Source of the DNA: Blastocatellia bacterium
GTDB taxonomy: Bacteria > Acidobacteriota > Blastocatellia > HR10
DNA: 64,000 nt
Reading direction: 5' to 3'
Assembly: GCA_025055075.1 (NCBI GenBank)
Contig: JANWYV010000006.1
Span: forward strand, 1-64,000
Part shown: one piece after another, positions 44,313-54,428 of the stretch
How the letters are laid out: the number at the start of each line of letters is the position of its first letter
Position numbering within the stretch: the first letter of the stretch is position 1
Translations under genes and position numbers: made by a program
The notes under the pieces: model-generated
Databases searched by the model: none
Seen by the model: only the letters and a program-made list of their open reading frames with translations
Told to the model about the DNA's origin: nothing

Positions 44313-46211
44313 TCATTCCAGATAGGTGTATTTTTGCGCGTATGCGCGATATCGCTGGTGAAGATCGGCCTCCTCGTGATCGGCTATCTGCCCCCGCTTG
44401 ATGGCCCGAGCGAGATTTCGTTGAAAGCCTTCCTGCAAGAAGGCGCGATCATAGCGGGCGAGGGCAAGCACCTCGTCCAGATGTTGGCCGGGGATGATCT
44501 TCTGGACATGAAAGCCCCCATCCTCGTCAATGAGGATATGGGCTTCGTTGAGCGTCCCCAGAAGGTTGTGGAAATTCCCCATGGCCTCTTGATAAGCGCC
44601 GACCAGGAGGATGGCCAGATAGTACGGCTCGTGCGTGAAGGGATGGACCTCGAGCACCTCTTTGACGTCCTTCACATCCACGAACTTATCAATGATGCCA
44701 TCGGAGTCGCAGGTCAGGTCCACAAGCGTCGCCGCTTCCGTCGGCGGCTCATTCAGCTTATGGATCGGCATGATCGGGAAGAGGTGATCGAGAGCCCAAG
44801 CATCGGGGACGGTGCGAAAGACTGAGAAGTTACAGAGATATTTGGCGGCCAGCAGCTTCTGCAGCTCTTCGCTCTCCTCCCGGAAGGCCTTCGACTGGCG
44901 GGCGAAGTGTTCGACGCGCTCCAGAATTTGCCAGAAGAGGACTTCGCCTTTGGCGCGATCTTCGAGATCAATGTAGCCGAGGTTGAAGAGCGTCACCAGC
45001 TCGTCCTTGTGTTCCAAGGCGTCGTGATAGTACTCGCGATAATTCTTCGAGGTGATGTGATCGCGCAGATCGCGCAACTCCAGCACGACTTGCGGATCGT
45101 CTTCGTCCACATCCGTGGGAGCGATCTCATCAATCACGGTCTCGATCTCGTCTTGCACGTTGACGACGACCATGGCATGGTAGGCCGTCAGGATGCGCCC
45201 GGATTCGGTGACGATGATGGGCTCCGGGACGTTCTCATCGGCGCAGATGCTGGAGATCGTGTAAACGACGTCGTTGGCGAACTCCTGCATCGTATAGTTG
45301 GCCGAGGACTCAAACGAAGAGTGGCTCCCGTCGTAATCCACGCCGATGCCACCACCGACGTTGAGATACTGAAGGTCCACGCCCATCTTTCGCATCTTCG
45401 CATAGACGCGGGCGGCCTCGCGAATGGCGTTTTTGATGCGACGGATGTCGGTGATTTGCGACCCGATGTGGCAATGGAGCATCTTCAGCGTGTCCAAGAG
45501 CCGGTGTTCCCGAAGCTGCTTGATGACCTCTAGCGTCTCGGTGGTCGTCAGACCAAATTTGGCCGTCTCGCCGCCGGATTTCTCCCAGCGACCGCTGCCG
45601 CGCGAATAAAGCTTGACGCGAACGCCCAAGCGCGGCCAGCGCGAGGATTGCGCCGCCAGGTGCAAAAAGCTCGCCAGCTCATTCAACTTCTCGATGACGA
45701 CGAACGTCTGCTTGCCGATCCGGCTGGCCAGAAACGCCATCTCGAGGAAGGCATCATCCTTGAAGCCGTTGCAGACGAGCAATGACTCCGGCGGTTGCTC
45801 CAAGGCCAGGGCGGCGTACAGCTCCGCCTTCGTTCCCACCTCCAAGCCATAGTTGTATTTGCTGCCTTCGTGCAGGAAGGCCTCCACGACATCGCGCCGT
45901 GGGTTCACCTTCATGGGATAGACGGCCTGATGGGCGCCGCGATAATCGAACTCGCGGATGGCTTGAGCAAAGGCTTGATGCAATTCACGGATCTGATTGG
46001 CGAGGATCTGTGGGAATCGCAGCAACAGCGGAGGCTTCAACCGACAGCGGGAGATGAGGTGGTCGACGATGGCTTTGACATCAGCCGCCTGGGCCCCATT
46101 TCTTGTGGGTCGGACCGTGAGATGGCCCAATTTATTGATCCCGAAGTAACCTGCGCCCCAGTTTTCAATTCCATAGGTTTGGGTCGTTTGCTCGGTCGAG
46201 ATTTTGCTCAA
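44313..46211 (-). CDS. speA: Biosynthetic arginine decarboxylase SpeA
   Basis: 632 aa. PLP-dependent type III fold with the Lys in YPMKVNPRRDVVEA, a VGGGIGVDYDGS loop and long helical inserts, as in SpeA. Makes agmatine from arginine. The frame is open back to 46286, but the TTGACA there is the -35 of the promoter (46257-46286), so an internal TTG at 46211 (LSKISTEQ, with GAGGTGAGGG upstream) is chosen. The DHS-like gene follows by 6 nt. Confidence 0.93.
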   Translation of the reverse strand: MSKISTEQTTQTYGIENWGAGYFGINKLGHLTVRPTRNGAQAADVKAIVDHLISRCRLKPPLLLRFPQILANQIRELHQAFAQAIREFDYRGAHQAVYPMKVNPRRDVVEAFLHEGSKYNYGLEVGTKAELYAALALEQPPESLLVCNGFKDDAFLEMAFLASRIGKQTFVVIEKLNELASFLHLAAQSSRWPRLGVRVKLYSRGSGRWEKSGGETAKFGLTTTETLEVIKQLREHRLLDTLKMLHCHIGSQITDIRRIKNAIREAARVYAKMRKMGVDLQYLNVGGGIGVDYDGSHSSFESSANYTMQEFANDVVYTISSICADENVPEPIIVTESGRILTAYHAMVVVNVQDEIETVIDEIAPTDVDEDDPQVVLELRDLRDHITSKNYREYYHDALEHKDELVTLFNLGYIDLEDRAKGEVLFWQILERVEHFARQSKAFREESEELQKLLAAKYLCNFSVFRTVPDAWALDHLFPIMPIHKLNEPPTEAATLVDLTCDSDGIIDKFVDVKDVKEVLEVHPFTHEPYYLAILLVGAYQEAMGNFHNLLGTLNEAHILIDEDGGFHVQKIIPGQHLDEVLALARYDRAFLQEGFQRNLARAIKRGQIADHEEADLHQRYRAYAQKYTYLE

Positions 46212-46256
46212 TTTCCATTCACCCTCACCTCGGTTTTCCCCACGTTCAAGCCAAAT

Positions 46257-46286
46257 AATGTAGCAGAACTCCTCGGCCTCTGTCAA
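46257..46286 (-). promoter_or_regulatory. speA-dhs-speB operon promoter
   Basis: On the minus strand TTGACA (46281-46286), 18 nt, TACATT (46257-46262), with TGC directly before the -10 (extended). It decides the speA start. Confidence 0.65.
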
Positions 46287-46348
46287 AGCCTTTTTCGGAG
46301 GCCCCCCTCACTCGGCATGAGATTGTTTGCAAATGACTTAGCTTGAGC

Positions 46349-47365
46349 CTAGCGCTCCAGAGTGGAGGCCACGCTGCGGAAGACACCACCGGTGGAGGTC
46401 CCGGCAAAAAGTACCCCGTTGTCTGGTTTCCGAGCGAGCGAGATGACATTGGGGTCGGTCAAACCCGTATTCACCGCCGTCCATGTTCGTCCCCCGTCGG
46501 TCGAGCGAAAGACACCGGCGCCGTAGGTGGCCGCGAAGAGATGTCCTTGCTCGTTCGCGATCAAGGAGAAGATTATCGCGTTGAATTGAAAGTAGCGAAC
46601 CCAACTGCGCCCCAGTAGCCGATAGAAGTCGCCGTTAAATGTCCCGGCGAACACTTGGCCTTGTGAGGTCACCAGGAGAGCGGTTACCGGGGCGTCATCC
46701 ATCCCTGTGCCGATCTCCGTCCAGCTCGCTCCTTGGTCCGTGGATCGAAAGACGCTGCCCCCGAAGGTCCCGAAGAGCCGAAGCGCCCCAGTCCCAGCGT
46801 AAAGATCTCCATTAGGAGCCACGGCGAGAGAGAGGACATATGGGTTTTTCAACCCATTGCTCGCGCGCGTCCAAGTTCGCCCGCCATCGGTCGAACGGAA
46901 GACGCCCCCTGGATTTCTCGGCTGGTCCCACGTCCCTGCATAGAGGATGCCGCTAGTGCGATCCAGAGCCAGGCACACGATATGCGGATTGCGCAAGCCC
47001 GCGTTCATGGCCGTCCAGGTCTCGCCTCGATCGTCGGAGCGAAAGACGCCGCTGCCTCCCACCGAGAGACTCCCCGTTCCGGCGAAAATTCGGCCCTCCG
47101 GGTCAATCACCAGGGAGCTGACATAGGGATGAGTCAAACCCTGATTGGTCTGAACCCACGTTCTGCCGCCATCCTGGGATCGGAAGATGCCTCCGCCATC
47201 GGTACCCGCGAAGATCAAGCCATCGGGACTGATCGCAAGCGCTTGAACAGGATAAGTGGCCGGACCGCTCGTCGCTTGCCAGAACACCTCTTGCGCCGAG
47301 AGCGCGTTGAACGGAGCCAGAGCCGTTGCGAGCATGCACACTGCGATCGTGAACCATCGCCTCAT
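46349..47365 (-). CDS. Secreted 7-blade BNR/YCF48-like propeller protein
   Basis: 338 aa from ATG 47365 (GGGAGG at 6 nt). A signal peptide MRRWFTIAVCMLATALAPFNALSA leads to seven repeats of about 42-48 residues with cores like GGIFRSQDGGRTW and GVFRSDDRGETW, predicting one seven-bladed propeller. Paralogue of the 14-blade protein at 35604. Divergence suggests domain duplication in one of them. Confidence 0.85.
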   Translation of the reverse strand: MRRWFTIAVCMLATALAPFNALSAQEVFWQATSGPATYPVQALAISPDGLIFAGTDGGGIFRSQDGGRTWVQTNQGLTHPYVSSLVIDPEGRIFAGTGSLSVGGSGVFRSDDRGETWTAMNAGLRNPHIVCLALDRTSGILYAGTWDQPRNPGGVFRSTDGGRTWTRASNGLKNPYVLSLAVAPNGDLYAGTGALRLFGTFGGSVFRSTDQGASWTEIGTGMDDAPVTALLVTSQGQVFAGTFNGDFYRLLGRSWVRYFQFNAIIFSLIANEQGHLFAATYGAGVFRSTDGGRTWTAVNTGLTDPNVISLARKPDNGVLFAGTSTGGVFRSVASTLER

Positions 47366-47426
47366 CGGACACCTCCCGACTCGAACGAGCATCGAAAGCT
47401 GCATTCGGCATCGCATGGCCTCTCGT

Positions 47427-47455
47427 TAAATACCCGAACTCATTCGCGTTGTCAA
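47427..47455 (-). promoter_or_regulatory. Promoter of the 7-blade propeller gene
   Basis: On the minus strand TTGACA (47450-47455), 17 nt, TATTTA (47427-47432). TSS would be near 47420, giving a leader of about 55 nt. Confidence 0.65.
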
Positions 47456-47493
47456 GCCGGGAATTTGTTCGAGGTCCTTCCGGCCGGACCACA

Positions 47494-50400
47494 CTAGAAG
47501 CTCACGCGAAGGCCGAGTTGAAAGGCGCGGGGGCCACCTGTGCCGAAGTAGTGCCCGGCCTTAAGCGTGGGTTGGCCGAAATTGAAGATGGTCGGGGGGA
47601 GAATCTCGCCGTTGGGGCCAAACTGTCCAGCGTCGAGCGTGGGCGTGAACCCGCCCAGGTTAGAGATGTTGAAGAGGTTGAAGACTTCGACGAGCACTTC
47701 CACGGCGTAGCGCTCGCGAAGCCGAAACGTCTTGGCCAAGCGCACGTCATGCGAGTGAAAAGAATCGCCGAAGGCGAAGCGGGGCGGGAGCACCAGCGGA
47801 GGAATGATGGCTCCATGCGCGTCTTCGCGTCCCGCGAATTCGCGATTGAAGCGTTCGACGAGTTGGCGCAGCTCGGCGCGACCCGTGCCGCGGCCGAGCG
47901 TATTGATCGTCAATCCGGGCAGCGTATCGCCGAAGGTCCCATCCCCATTGAGATCAAGATTGCCGCGCACCCGCGCATTGAACGGTGGAGCACTCGCATA
48001 CACGGCGATGAGCGACGCGCGCATTCCCCATGGGAGATCCACGATGGCGCTCACCGTGAGCCGATGCCGAGCATCGCGATCGAGCGGCCCGCGGTGGGCG
48101 AACCAATCGGTCAGGTCTTCGGTGGGGAAATAGCCGGTGAGGCTGGAGAGGGCGTAGGAGACCGTGAACTGATGCCGGTGCGAGAACCTCTTCTCGAGCT
48201 TCGTGAGGAGCGCCAGATAGCGTTCGCGCCCGCTGCTCTGATAGAGGCTGATCGGCCCGTTCGAACAGAGGACCGAAGGATCGGTCGCGTGTGCGCCCAG
48301 ACAGCGAGGGATCACTGCGCCGCCGCGCGCCTCGGCGCGATTGTAGAGATTGCGATCCGTTTGAAAGAGCGTGTGACGACGGAGCCGCAGAACGACGTCA
48401 GCGGCCAACTGCATCTGATACGGCAGCTCGCGTCTGATCCCCACATTGGCATGCTCGGCGTAGGCGACTTCCAGATTGGGATCGAGCAGATCCGAGCCCG
48501 TCTTGAAGAAGTCCAACGCGGTCACTCCCAAACGTCCCAGCTCTTGGAACCGGCGTTCGAGGTCGGGAATCTGTTGAGACAACGCTTGAAGGAATTGTGC
48601 GCCCGTGAACTTCGTCGGGATCGAAGTGAATTGCAAAGGCGTTCCAAGCGGTGGATTGATCTGATTAAGCGGGGGCAGAAGTCCGGGAATTTGTGGAAAG
48701 GCGAAAGGATTGCGGAAGAAAGAACTGCTGAGCGGCACGCGTCCGGTGCCCAAAGGCCCGATGATCCCGCGTTCGGTCAAGCGCGTGACGAAGAGGACTG
48801 TGTCGTAATAGATCCCAAAGCCACCGCGCAGCACGGTTCGGCCTTGTCCATTTATGTCCCAGGCGAAGCCGAGCGCTGGCGCGAGATTGTTTTTGTCCTT
48901 CCCGGGAGGATCGAGTCGGCCGATGATCGGGGCGAGCAGCGGGGGCTTAGGCAGATCGTGATTGAGCAGATTCGTCTCGTACTGGTAGGAGAGGCCAAAG
49001 GTGAGCGTGAACGTACGCCGGAGCGTCCAGGCGTCTTGCCCGTAGAAGCGGAGCCGATGGTTGCGCCGAGCGCTCTTGGCGCGAAACGGTGGAGGTTGCG
49101 AGGGGTCGCCCAAGCCGACGAACGCGACCGCAAACGGCAATTGTAAGATCTCCGCGAGCGTCGGCCTGATGTCCGATCGTGCGAAAACAGGAGGTAGGGG
49201 GATCGTGAGCGCGCTGCGCACGGCCGGCGGCAGAGGGATTTGGGCGACCAGTTGATTGACGAGATGTACGTTCCGCGGATCGTGCAGCACTACAAGTGCG
49301 GGTTCCAAAAATGCCCATCGTCCACGTCCATTGAGATACTCCCATTCGCCCCCCACTTGTAGACGGTGGCGTCCGCGTTGCCAATAGAGATTGTCGCTCG
49401 TTTGGAAGCGATCAATGAAGCGATCCTGGGGCGCATTGAAGCTGTTGCCGAAGCGAAGGTTGCTGCCGTCCACGCGCACTTGTGGTCCGCCCAAACCCAA
49501 GCATCCGAGTTGCGCGGGCGGGCATTCCTGCGCCGTCGGGAGGCGATTGCGATTCCGAATCCGGTGGTAGTTGAAGCGCAGATCATTGAGCACGTTGGAT
49601 CGCAGAATGCTCACCAATCCGAGCTGCGCGTTGTCATCGTCGTTATGATTGACGCGCCAGTTCGAGGGAAGCGTATTCGCATCGTCAGGCGCGAACGTTC
49701 GATTGTCATCTCGACTGTAGCGAAGAAACAGCGTGTGCCGATCGTTCCATCGAAAGTCCGTGCGTACGGTCGCGACCGTGCCGTCATAGGGGCTTTGCGC
49801 GACCGTGTTGAAATGACGGAAGCCCTCCCATCCCGTATGGACGATCGAGAGCGCCGCATCTTGCGTCAACCACTCTACGTTCCCGAAGAGAAAGGCGCGA
49901 TTCCGGCGGATCGGACCTCCGAGTGAGCCGCCATATTGCGCGCGACGGAAGAAGGGATTCGGATTCTGCGAGTCGCGCACGAGAACGGGATAGGCCGCCA
50001 AGTACCGATCGCGATAGAAGAGAAAGCCGCTGCCATGCCAATCGTTGCTTCCCGAGCGGGAGACGATGTTGATGGCGCCGACCGAGGTGATGCCAGTCGA
50101 GAGATCGAAGTTGAAGGTGGAGATTTGAAACTCTTGGATCGTCTCAGTTGAGAAGTTCTGCGCGGCGCCTCCGGTGATGGGGTCTACGATGTTACCGCCG
50201 TCCACCGTCAGGCGCGTCAAGGCGGCTTGCGCGCCGCCAATGGAGACGTTGAAGAAGTTGTTCGCTTGCCCGGGATTTGAGATCGTCACCGAGACGCCCG
50301 GCTCCAGCATCGCCAGCTGCAAGAAGTTTCGACCATTGAGGGGCAAGGCCTCGATCTTCTCGCGCGTGATGACGCCATCCACCTTATAGCTGACGCGATC

Positions 50401-50784
50401 GAGTAAGGAGGGTTCGGCGGTGATCTCCACCGTCTCGCTTGGGGAGCCGACGCGCAGCGTGACATCGGCCGAGGTCGTCGTCCCCACGCGAACCAGAAGT
50501 CGCCGCACAGTCGGCGCGAATCCTGGGGCTTCGACCGTCAGCTCATATTCGCCCGGCGGGAGGTGGTCGAAACGATAGATCCCATCGTCTTGGCTCTCGG
50601 TTCGGCGCACCTCGCCGGTGGCTCGATTGAGGAGCATCACTACGGCTCGTTGGATGACACCTCGACGCTCATCCGTCACCAGACCTTGAACGGCGCCTGT
50701 CGGGGTCTGTCCCCATCCGCGATCGAGAAGGCCGAGGAACAACACCACGAGAGCGCACGTGCGCAGCACGAACCGGCATCGCAT
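47494..50784 (-). CDS. TonB-dependent receptor, Oar-like with CarboxypepD_reg domain
   Basis: 1096 aa. A signal peptide (RFVLRTCALVVLFLGLLDRGWG) is followed by an Ig-like carboxypeptidase-regulatory domain (TGAVQGLVTDERRGVIQRAVVML), a plug (EALPLNGRNFLQLAMLEPGVSV, then LTRLTVDGGNIVD), and a large beta-barrel ending in the aromatic FQLGLRVSF expected for outer-membrane assembly. Energised by TonB. Ligand unknown. GGAG lies 6 nt before ATG 50784. Confidence 0.92.
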   Translation of the reverse strand: MRCRFVLRTCALVVLFLGLLDRGWGQTPTGAVQGLVTDERRGVIQRAVVMLLNRATGEVRRTESQDDGIYRFDHLPPGEYELTVEAPGFAPTVRRLLVRVGTTTSADVTLRVGSPSETVEITAEPSLLDRVSYKVDGVITREKIEALPLNGRNFLQLAMLEPGVSVTISNPGQANNFFNVSIGGAQAALTRLTVDGGNIVDPITGGAAQNFSTETIQEFQISTFNFDLSTGITSVGAINIVSRSGSNDWHGSGFLFYRDRYLAAYPVLVRDSQNPNPFFRRAQYGGSLGGPIRRNRAFLFGNVEWLTQDAALSIVHTGWEGFRHFNTVAQSPYDGTVATVRTDFRWNDRHTLFLRYSRDDNRTFAPDDANTLPSNWRVNHNDDDNAQLGLVSILRSNVLNDLRFNYHRIRNRNRLPTAQECPPAQLGCLGLGGPQVRVDGSNLRFGNSFNAPQDRFIDRFQTSDNLYWQRGRHRLQVGGEWEYLNGRGRWAFLEPALVVLHDPRNVHLVNQLVAQIPLPPAVRSALTIPLPPVFARSDIRPTLAEILQLPFAVAFVGLGDPSQPPPFRAKSARRNHRLRFYGQDAWTLRRTFTLTFGLSYQYETNLLNHDLPKPPLLAPIIGRLDPPGKDKNNLAPALGFAWDINGQGRTVLRGGFGIYYDTVLFVTRLTERGIIGPLGTGRVPLSSSFFRNPFAFPQIPGLLPPLNQINPPLGTPLQFTSIPTKFTGAQFLQALSQQIPDLERRFQELGRLGVTALDFFKTGSDLLDPNLEVAYAEHANVGIRRELPYQMQLAADVVLRLRRHTLFQTDRNLYNRAEARGGAVIPRCLGAHATDPSVLCSNGPISLYQSSGRERYLALLTKLEKRFSHRHQFTVSYALSSLTGYFPTEDLTDWFAHRGPLDRDARHRLTVSAIVDLPWGMRASLIAVYASAPPFNARVRGNLDLNGDGTFGDTLPGLTINTLGRGTGRAELRQLVERFNREFAGREDAHGAIIPPLVLPPRFAFGDSFHSHDVRLAKTFRLRERYAVEVLVEVFNLFNISNLGGFTPTLDAGQFGPNGEILPPTIFNFGQPTLKAGHYFGTGGPRAFQLGLRVSF

Positions 50785-50830
50785 AGTGTTCTCCGCCGCT
50801 TTTCGATTGACCGGATATTCATTGCCAAGC

Positions 50831-50859
50831 AAGGTAATGGGTATTCCTGACTTTGTCAA
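50831..50859 (-). promoter_or_regulatory. Promoter of the TonB receptor gene
   Basis: On the minus strand TTGACA (50854-50859), 17 nt, TACCTT (50831-50836), giving a leader of about 40 nt. It shares a 356-nt divergent intergenic region with the efflux operon. Confidence 0.6.
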
Positions 50860-50959
50860 GCGGAGAGCCGCGGGCGCGTGGATTTCCCTCTGTCGAAGTG
50901 CTGGCGCACGCGATTGGAATTCGGAGGGAACAGTTGCAGGAGGCGTGTCGTAAGATGTC

Positions 50960-50989
50960 TTGCTCAGGTGTGAAAGCGGTTGATAAAAT
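50960..50989 (+). promoter_or_regulatory. Promoter of the efflux operon
   Basis: TTGCTC (50960-50965), 18 nt, TAAAAT (50984-50989) with TGA before it (extended -10). TSS would leave a leader of about 145 nt. Confidence 0.45.
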
Positions 50990-51140
50990 GCGTGGGGAGA
51001 AGATGCATGGGAAGCCGAGGATGGACGGTGTGTTGAGATGATCCAGCATTCGGGCGGGTTCGGATTCGGCGTCAAGCAGAGTGCCAAAGGTGCTCTTCAT
51101 GATCACCGGTTTCCAGCATGATGGCGAGAGGAGTTGAGTG

Positions 51141-52499
51141 ATGGAAGATCGGCCTCCGCGCATCAGAGAGGAAGACCTGCGCGCCCTGCGGATTGATCGG
51201 GAGCAAGAAGGGACAGCGCGTACTCGGCCTCGGATGTGGATCTGGGGAGGAGTGGGATTGATCATAGCGCTTGGGTTGAGTGGGTTCGCTTTTCTGCGTT
51301 GGAGAGCGGGACGGGAGGTCGAGGAAGTAGTCGTTGCCGAAGCCGTGCGTCGGGACGATAGGGGGGAGCGCGCGGTCCTCACAGCGGGCGGCTACGTCAT
51401 CGCGCGTCATCAGGTCGAGGTCGGATCGAAGATCATCGGGCGCGTGATCGCATTGTTCGTGAGAGAAGGGGATTTCGTCCGGGAAGGGCAAGTGATCGCG
51501 CAGCTCGAGGATTCGGAGATCCGCGCCGAGCTGCAACGAGCGGAAGCCGCCCTGGCTGCGGCACGGGCTCGTTTGGCGGAGCTAGAGGCGGGGTCTCGTC
51601 CTCAGGAGATCGAGCGCGCGCAAGCGGAAGTGGCGCGTACTGAGGCCGAGTTGCGGAACGCCGAGCTGAACTGGCGGCGCCTGCAGCAATTGGCCGAACG
51701 CGGTGTCGTCGAGCGACAAGCCCTCGACGATGCCCGCGCGCGATATGAGATGGCGCGCGCCGCTCATCGCGCTGCTCAGGAGAGTTATGAGCTTGTGCGA
51801 ATTGGACCTCGTCCGGAGCACGTCGCGCTCGCGCGAGCTGAAGTCCAGCAGGCGGAGGCTGCTGTGCGGCTGGCGCGCGCACAACTGGAGCATACGCTCA
51901 TCCGCGCGCCCATTAGCGGGACCGTCCTCGATCGGTACGTGGACGTGGGGGAGATGGTGACCATTGGCTTCACCTCGGATCGGGGGGCGAAGCAAGCGCT
52001 CGTGTCCTTGGCTGATTTGAGGGACTTGCAGGTCGAACTGGATGTGAGCGAAGCGGACATCGCTCGAGTGGAACTCGGACAGTCGGCGCAGATCGTCCCC
52101 GACGCGTATCCGCAGCGCCGGTATCGAGGCGTCGTCGAATATATCGCGCCCATCGCCGATCGTCAGAAAGCGACGATCAGGGTGAAGGTGAAAGTGCTCG
52201 ATCCTGACGAGTACCTGCGACCGGATATGAGCGCGAAGGTCACGTTCTACGAGAAAGGGACGGATGGGCGCACGACGCGTTCAGTCGTGCTCGTGCCGCA
52301 GAGCGCCGTCTTCGTGCGGGATGGGCGCACTTTGATTTTCGTAGTCCGCGATGGGCGGGCTGTTTTGCAATCGGTCACAGCGGGCCGGGAAGAAGGAGGG
52401 TACCGAGAGATCCTCAACGGCCTGCAGGGCGGCGAACGGGTGATCGCCCGCGGTTGGGAGAAACTCAACGAGGGGGATCGCGTCAACGTCCGCCCGTGA
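51141..52499 (+). CDS. Periplasmic adaptor protein (MacA/HlyD family)
   Basis: 452 aa. A short cytoplasmic tail, one membrane helix (GVGLIIALGLSGFAFLRW), a lipoyl half-motif (GYVIARHQVEVGSKIIGRV), a long coiled-coil hairpin (about residues 125-230), then beta-barrel and membrane-proximal domains. Bridges an inner-membrane ABC pump to an outer-membrane channel. Starts an operon with the next three genes. GTG 51138 is an alternative start. Confidence 0.88.
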   Translation: MEDRPPRIREEDLRALRIDREQEGTARTRPRMWIWGGVGLIIALGLSGFAFLRWRAGREVEEVVVAEAVRRDDRGERAVLTAGGYVIARHQVEVGSKIIGRVIALFVREGDFVREGQVIAQLEDSEIRAELQRAEAALAAARARLAELEAGSRPQEIERAQAEVARTEAELRNAELNWRRLQQLAERGVVERQALDDARARYEMARAAHRAAQESYELVRIGPRPEHVALARAEVQQAEAAVRLARAQLEHTLIRAPISGTVLDRYVDVGEMVTIGFTSDRGAKQALVSLADLRDLQVELDVSEADIARVELGQSAQIVPDAYPQRRYRGVVEYIAPIADRQKATIRVKVKVLDPDEYLRPDMSAKVTFYEKGTDGRTTRSVVLVPQSAVFVRDGRTLIFVVRDGRAVLQSVTAGREEGGYREILNGLQGGERVIARGWEKLNEGDRVNVRP

Positions 52500-52541
52500 T
52501 CATCGAATCGCCTTCAAAAGAAAAACGACGTGGAGGGAACG

Positions 52542-53246
52542 ATGAGTGCGGCGATCGTACAGCTTGAGGGCGTCACGAAAATTTTCCGGCGGGATCATGT
52601 CGAGATCCCGGCGCTGCGCGACGTCACGCTGGAGGTCGAAGCCGGAGCTTTTCTCGCCCTCATGGGGCCATCCGGTTCGGGGAAGACAACGCTGCTCAAT
52701 CTCATCGCTGGATTCGACAAGCCGACATCGGGGACCGTGCGCGTAGGGGGGCTCGAGGTGCATCGGATGGGCGAGGATGAACTGTCAGCATGGCGCAATC
52801 GGCACATTGGCTTCGTCTTCCAAACGTTCAATCTCATTCCCGTCCTCACAGCGTTTGAGAATGTGGAGCTGCCGCTTTTACTGACGCGGCTTTCTCGACG
52901 AGAACGGCGCGAGCATGTCATGACAGCCTTGAAGCTCGTGGGCTTGGCCGATCGCGCGGATCACTATCCGCGGCAACTCTCGGGTGGTGAGGAGCAGCGC
53001 GTGGCCATTGCGCGAGCGATCGTGACCGATCCGACGCTCATCTTGGCCGATGAGCCGACGGGGAATCTCGATGCGTATTCGGCCGAGAATGTGCTCGCCC
53101 TACTTCGGGAGCTGAACGAACGGCTTCGGAAGACCATCCTGCTCGTCACACACGATGCGCGAGCGATGCGGTACGCGAAGGTCGTGCGCCATTTGGATAA
53201 GGGTGTTTTGCTCGCGCCCGATGAGGTCCAGGAAGTTCGCGCATAA
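52542..53246 (+). CDS. ABC transporter ATPase (MacB/LolD-type)
   Basis: 234 aa. Walker [11 protein letters not shown]-loop [16 protein letters not shown], signature [14 protein letters not shown], Walker [14 protein letters not shown]-loop VTHDARA. Cytosolic ATPase of the MacB/LolD (type VII) group. GGAGGGAACG lies before ATG 52542. Partner of the two permeases that follow. Confidence 0.92.
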   Translation: MSAAIVQLEGVTKIFRRDHVEIPALRDVTLEVEAGAFLALMGPSGSGKTTLLNLIAGFDKPTSGTVRVGGLEVHRMGEDELSAWRNRHIGFVFQTFNLIPVLTAFENVELPLLLTRLSRRERREHVMTALKLVGLADRADHYPRQLSGGEEQRVAIARAIVTDPTLILADEPTGNLDAYSAENVLALLRELNERLRKTILLVTHDARAMRYAKVVRHLDKGVLLAPDEVQEVRA

Positions 53247-53257
53247 GGGGAGGGCCG

Positions 53258-54415
53258 ATGGGATACGGACGCTTCATCTGGAAAAATGGGATGCGTCATC
53301 GTCGGCGCGCTCTGCTCACGATGGGGAGTGTCGCGCTCGCGTTCTTCGCGTTGATGACCCTCATCGGTTTCGTTCAGGAGATTGATCGTAATCTCGAAGA
53401 GGCGAGCCCCGTGCGCCTGCTCACCCGTCATGCGGTCTCGCTGACGAACTTTCTACCGGCTCGCCATCGAGCGCTCATCGAGCAAGTCCCTGGCGTTGTC
53501 GCCGTCACGCCGCTGACATGGTTCGGTGGCATCTATCGCGATCGCGCCCAGACGGACTTTGCGCAGTTCGCCTGCGATCCGCAGACGTTTTTCGACGTCT
53601 ACACGGACATTCGGATCCCTCCCGAGCAGAAACAGGCATTTCAGCAAGATCGCCGAGGGATTCTCGTCGGTCGGCGCAAGGCGGAGAAGCACGGGTGGAA
53701 GCTCGGCGATCGAATCACGCTCAAGGGGGTCATCTTCCCCGTGGATTTGGAGCTGACGGTGCGCGGCATCTTCGAGAGCACGCCGAATCAGGAGGGCTCA
53801 GTCTACTTCCACCATGCCTACCTCGAAGAGGGCGTGAAGCGCGAATGGGGGCTTGAGGGGTTCGCCGGGGCCTATTGGATTCGCGTGGATTCGGCGGAGT
53901 CTGCCCCACGGGTGAGTGAGGCCGTAGATGCGCTCTTCCAGAATACGGACGCGCCGACGAAGACGGAGACCGAGCAAGCGTTCACGCTCATCTTCATCTC
54001 GATGTTGGGGAACGTGAAGTTGCTCGTGGCGACGATCAGCACGGTTATCCTCATCACGCTGCTGCTGGTGACGGGCAATACGATCGCGATGTCCGTGCGC
54101 GAGCGGACGCGTGAGATCGCCGTGCTGAAGGCTTTGGGCTTTCGGCGAAGCACGATCGTGGGATTGCTCACGGCCGAGGGGATGCTTTTGACGTTCGTGG
54201 GGGGAGCGATCGGAAGCGTGTGGGCGCGCCTGACATGGGCCTCCATGGATCTGGCCGCCTTCTCACAAGGGTTCTTCCAGCAGGTGGTGATCTCATGGAC
54301 GACGCTCGCGGCGGGGATGGTTGCCGCGATCCTCGTGGGGGGGATCGCGGCGGGGATCCCGGCCTATCTCGCCGCGCGAAAGAGCGTCCTCGAGGGCTTG
54401 CGGTTCGTGGGATGA
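53258..54415 (+). CDS. ABC transporter permease 1 (MacB/FtsX type)
   Basis: 385 aa. An N-terminal helix, a periplasmic core domain (about residues 45-245), then three helices with an FtsX-like block ([31 protein letters not shown]). Works as a mechanotransmission permease with the ATPase. Separate genes for the two permease halves suggest a heterodimer. Confidence 0.9.
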   Translation: MGYGRFIWKNGMRHRRRALLTMGSVALAFFALMTLIGFVQEIDRNLEEASPVRLLTRHAVSLTNFLPARHRALIEQVPGVVAVTPLTWFGGIYRDRAQTDFAQFACDPQTFFDVYTDIRIPPEQKQAFQQDRRGILVGRRKAEKHGWKLGDRITLKGVIFPVDLELTVRGIFESTPNQEGSVYFHHAYLEEGVKREWGLEGFAGAYWIRVDSAESAPRVSEAVDALFQNTDAPTKTETEQAFTLIFISMLGNVKLLVATISTVILITLLLVTGNTIAMSVRERTREIAVLKALGFRRSTIVGLLTAEGMLLTFVGGAIGSVWARLTWASMDLAAFSQGFFQQVVISWTTLAAGMVAAILVGGIAAGIPAYLAARKSVLEGLRFVG

Positions 54416-54428
54416 GAGGTGACGGACT

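Noticed and set aside
47449-49146. 565-codon plus-strand frame
   Set aside because: Antisense shadow of the TonB receptor barrel; charged, low-complexity translation caused by GC bias.
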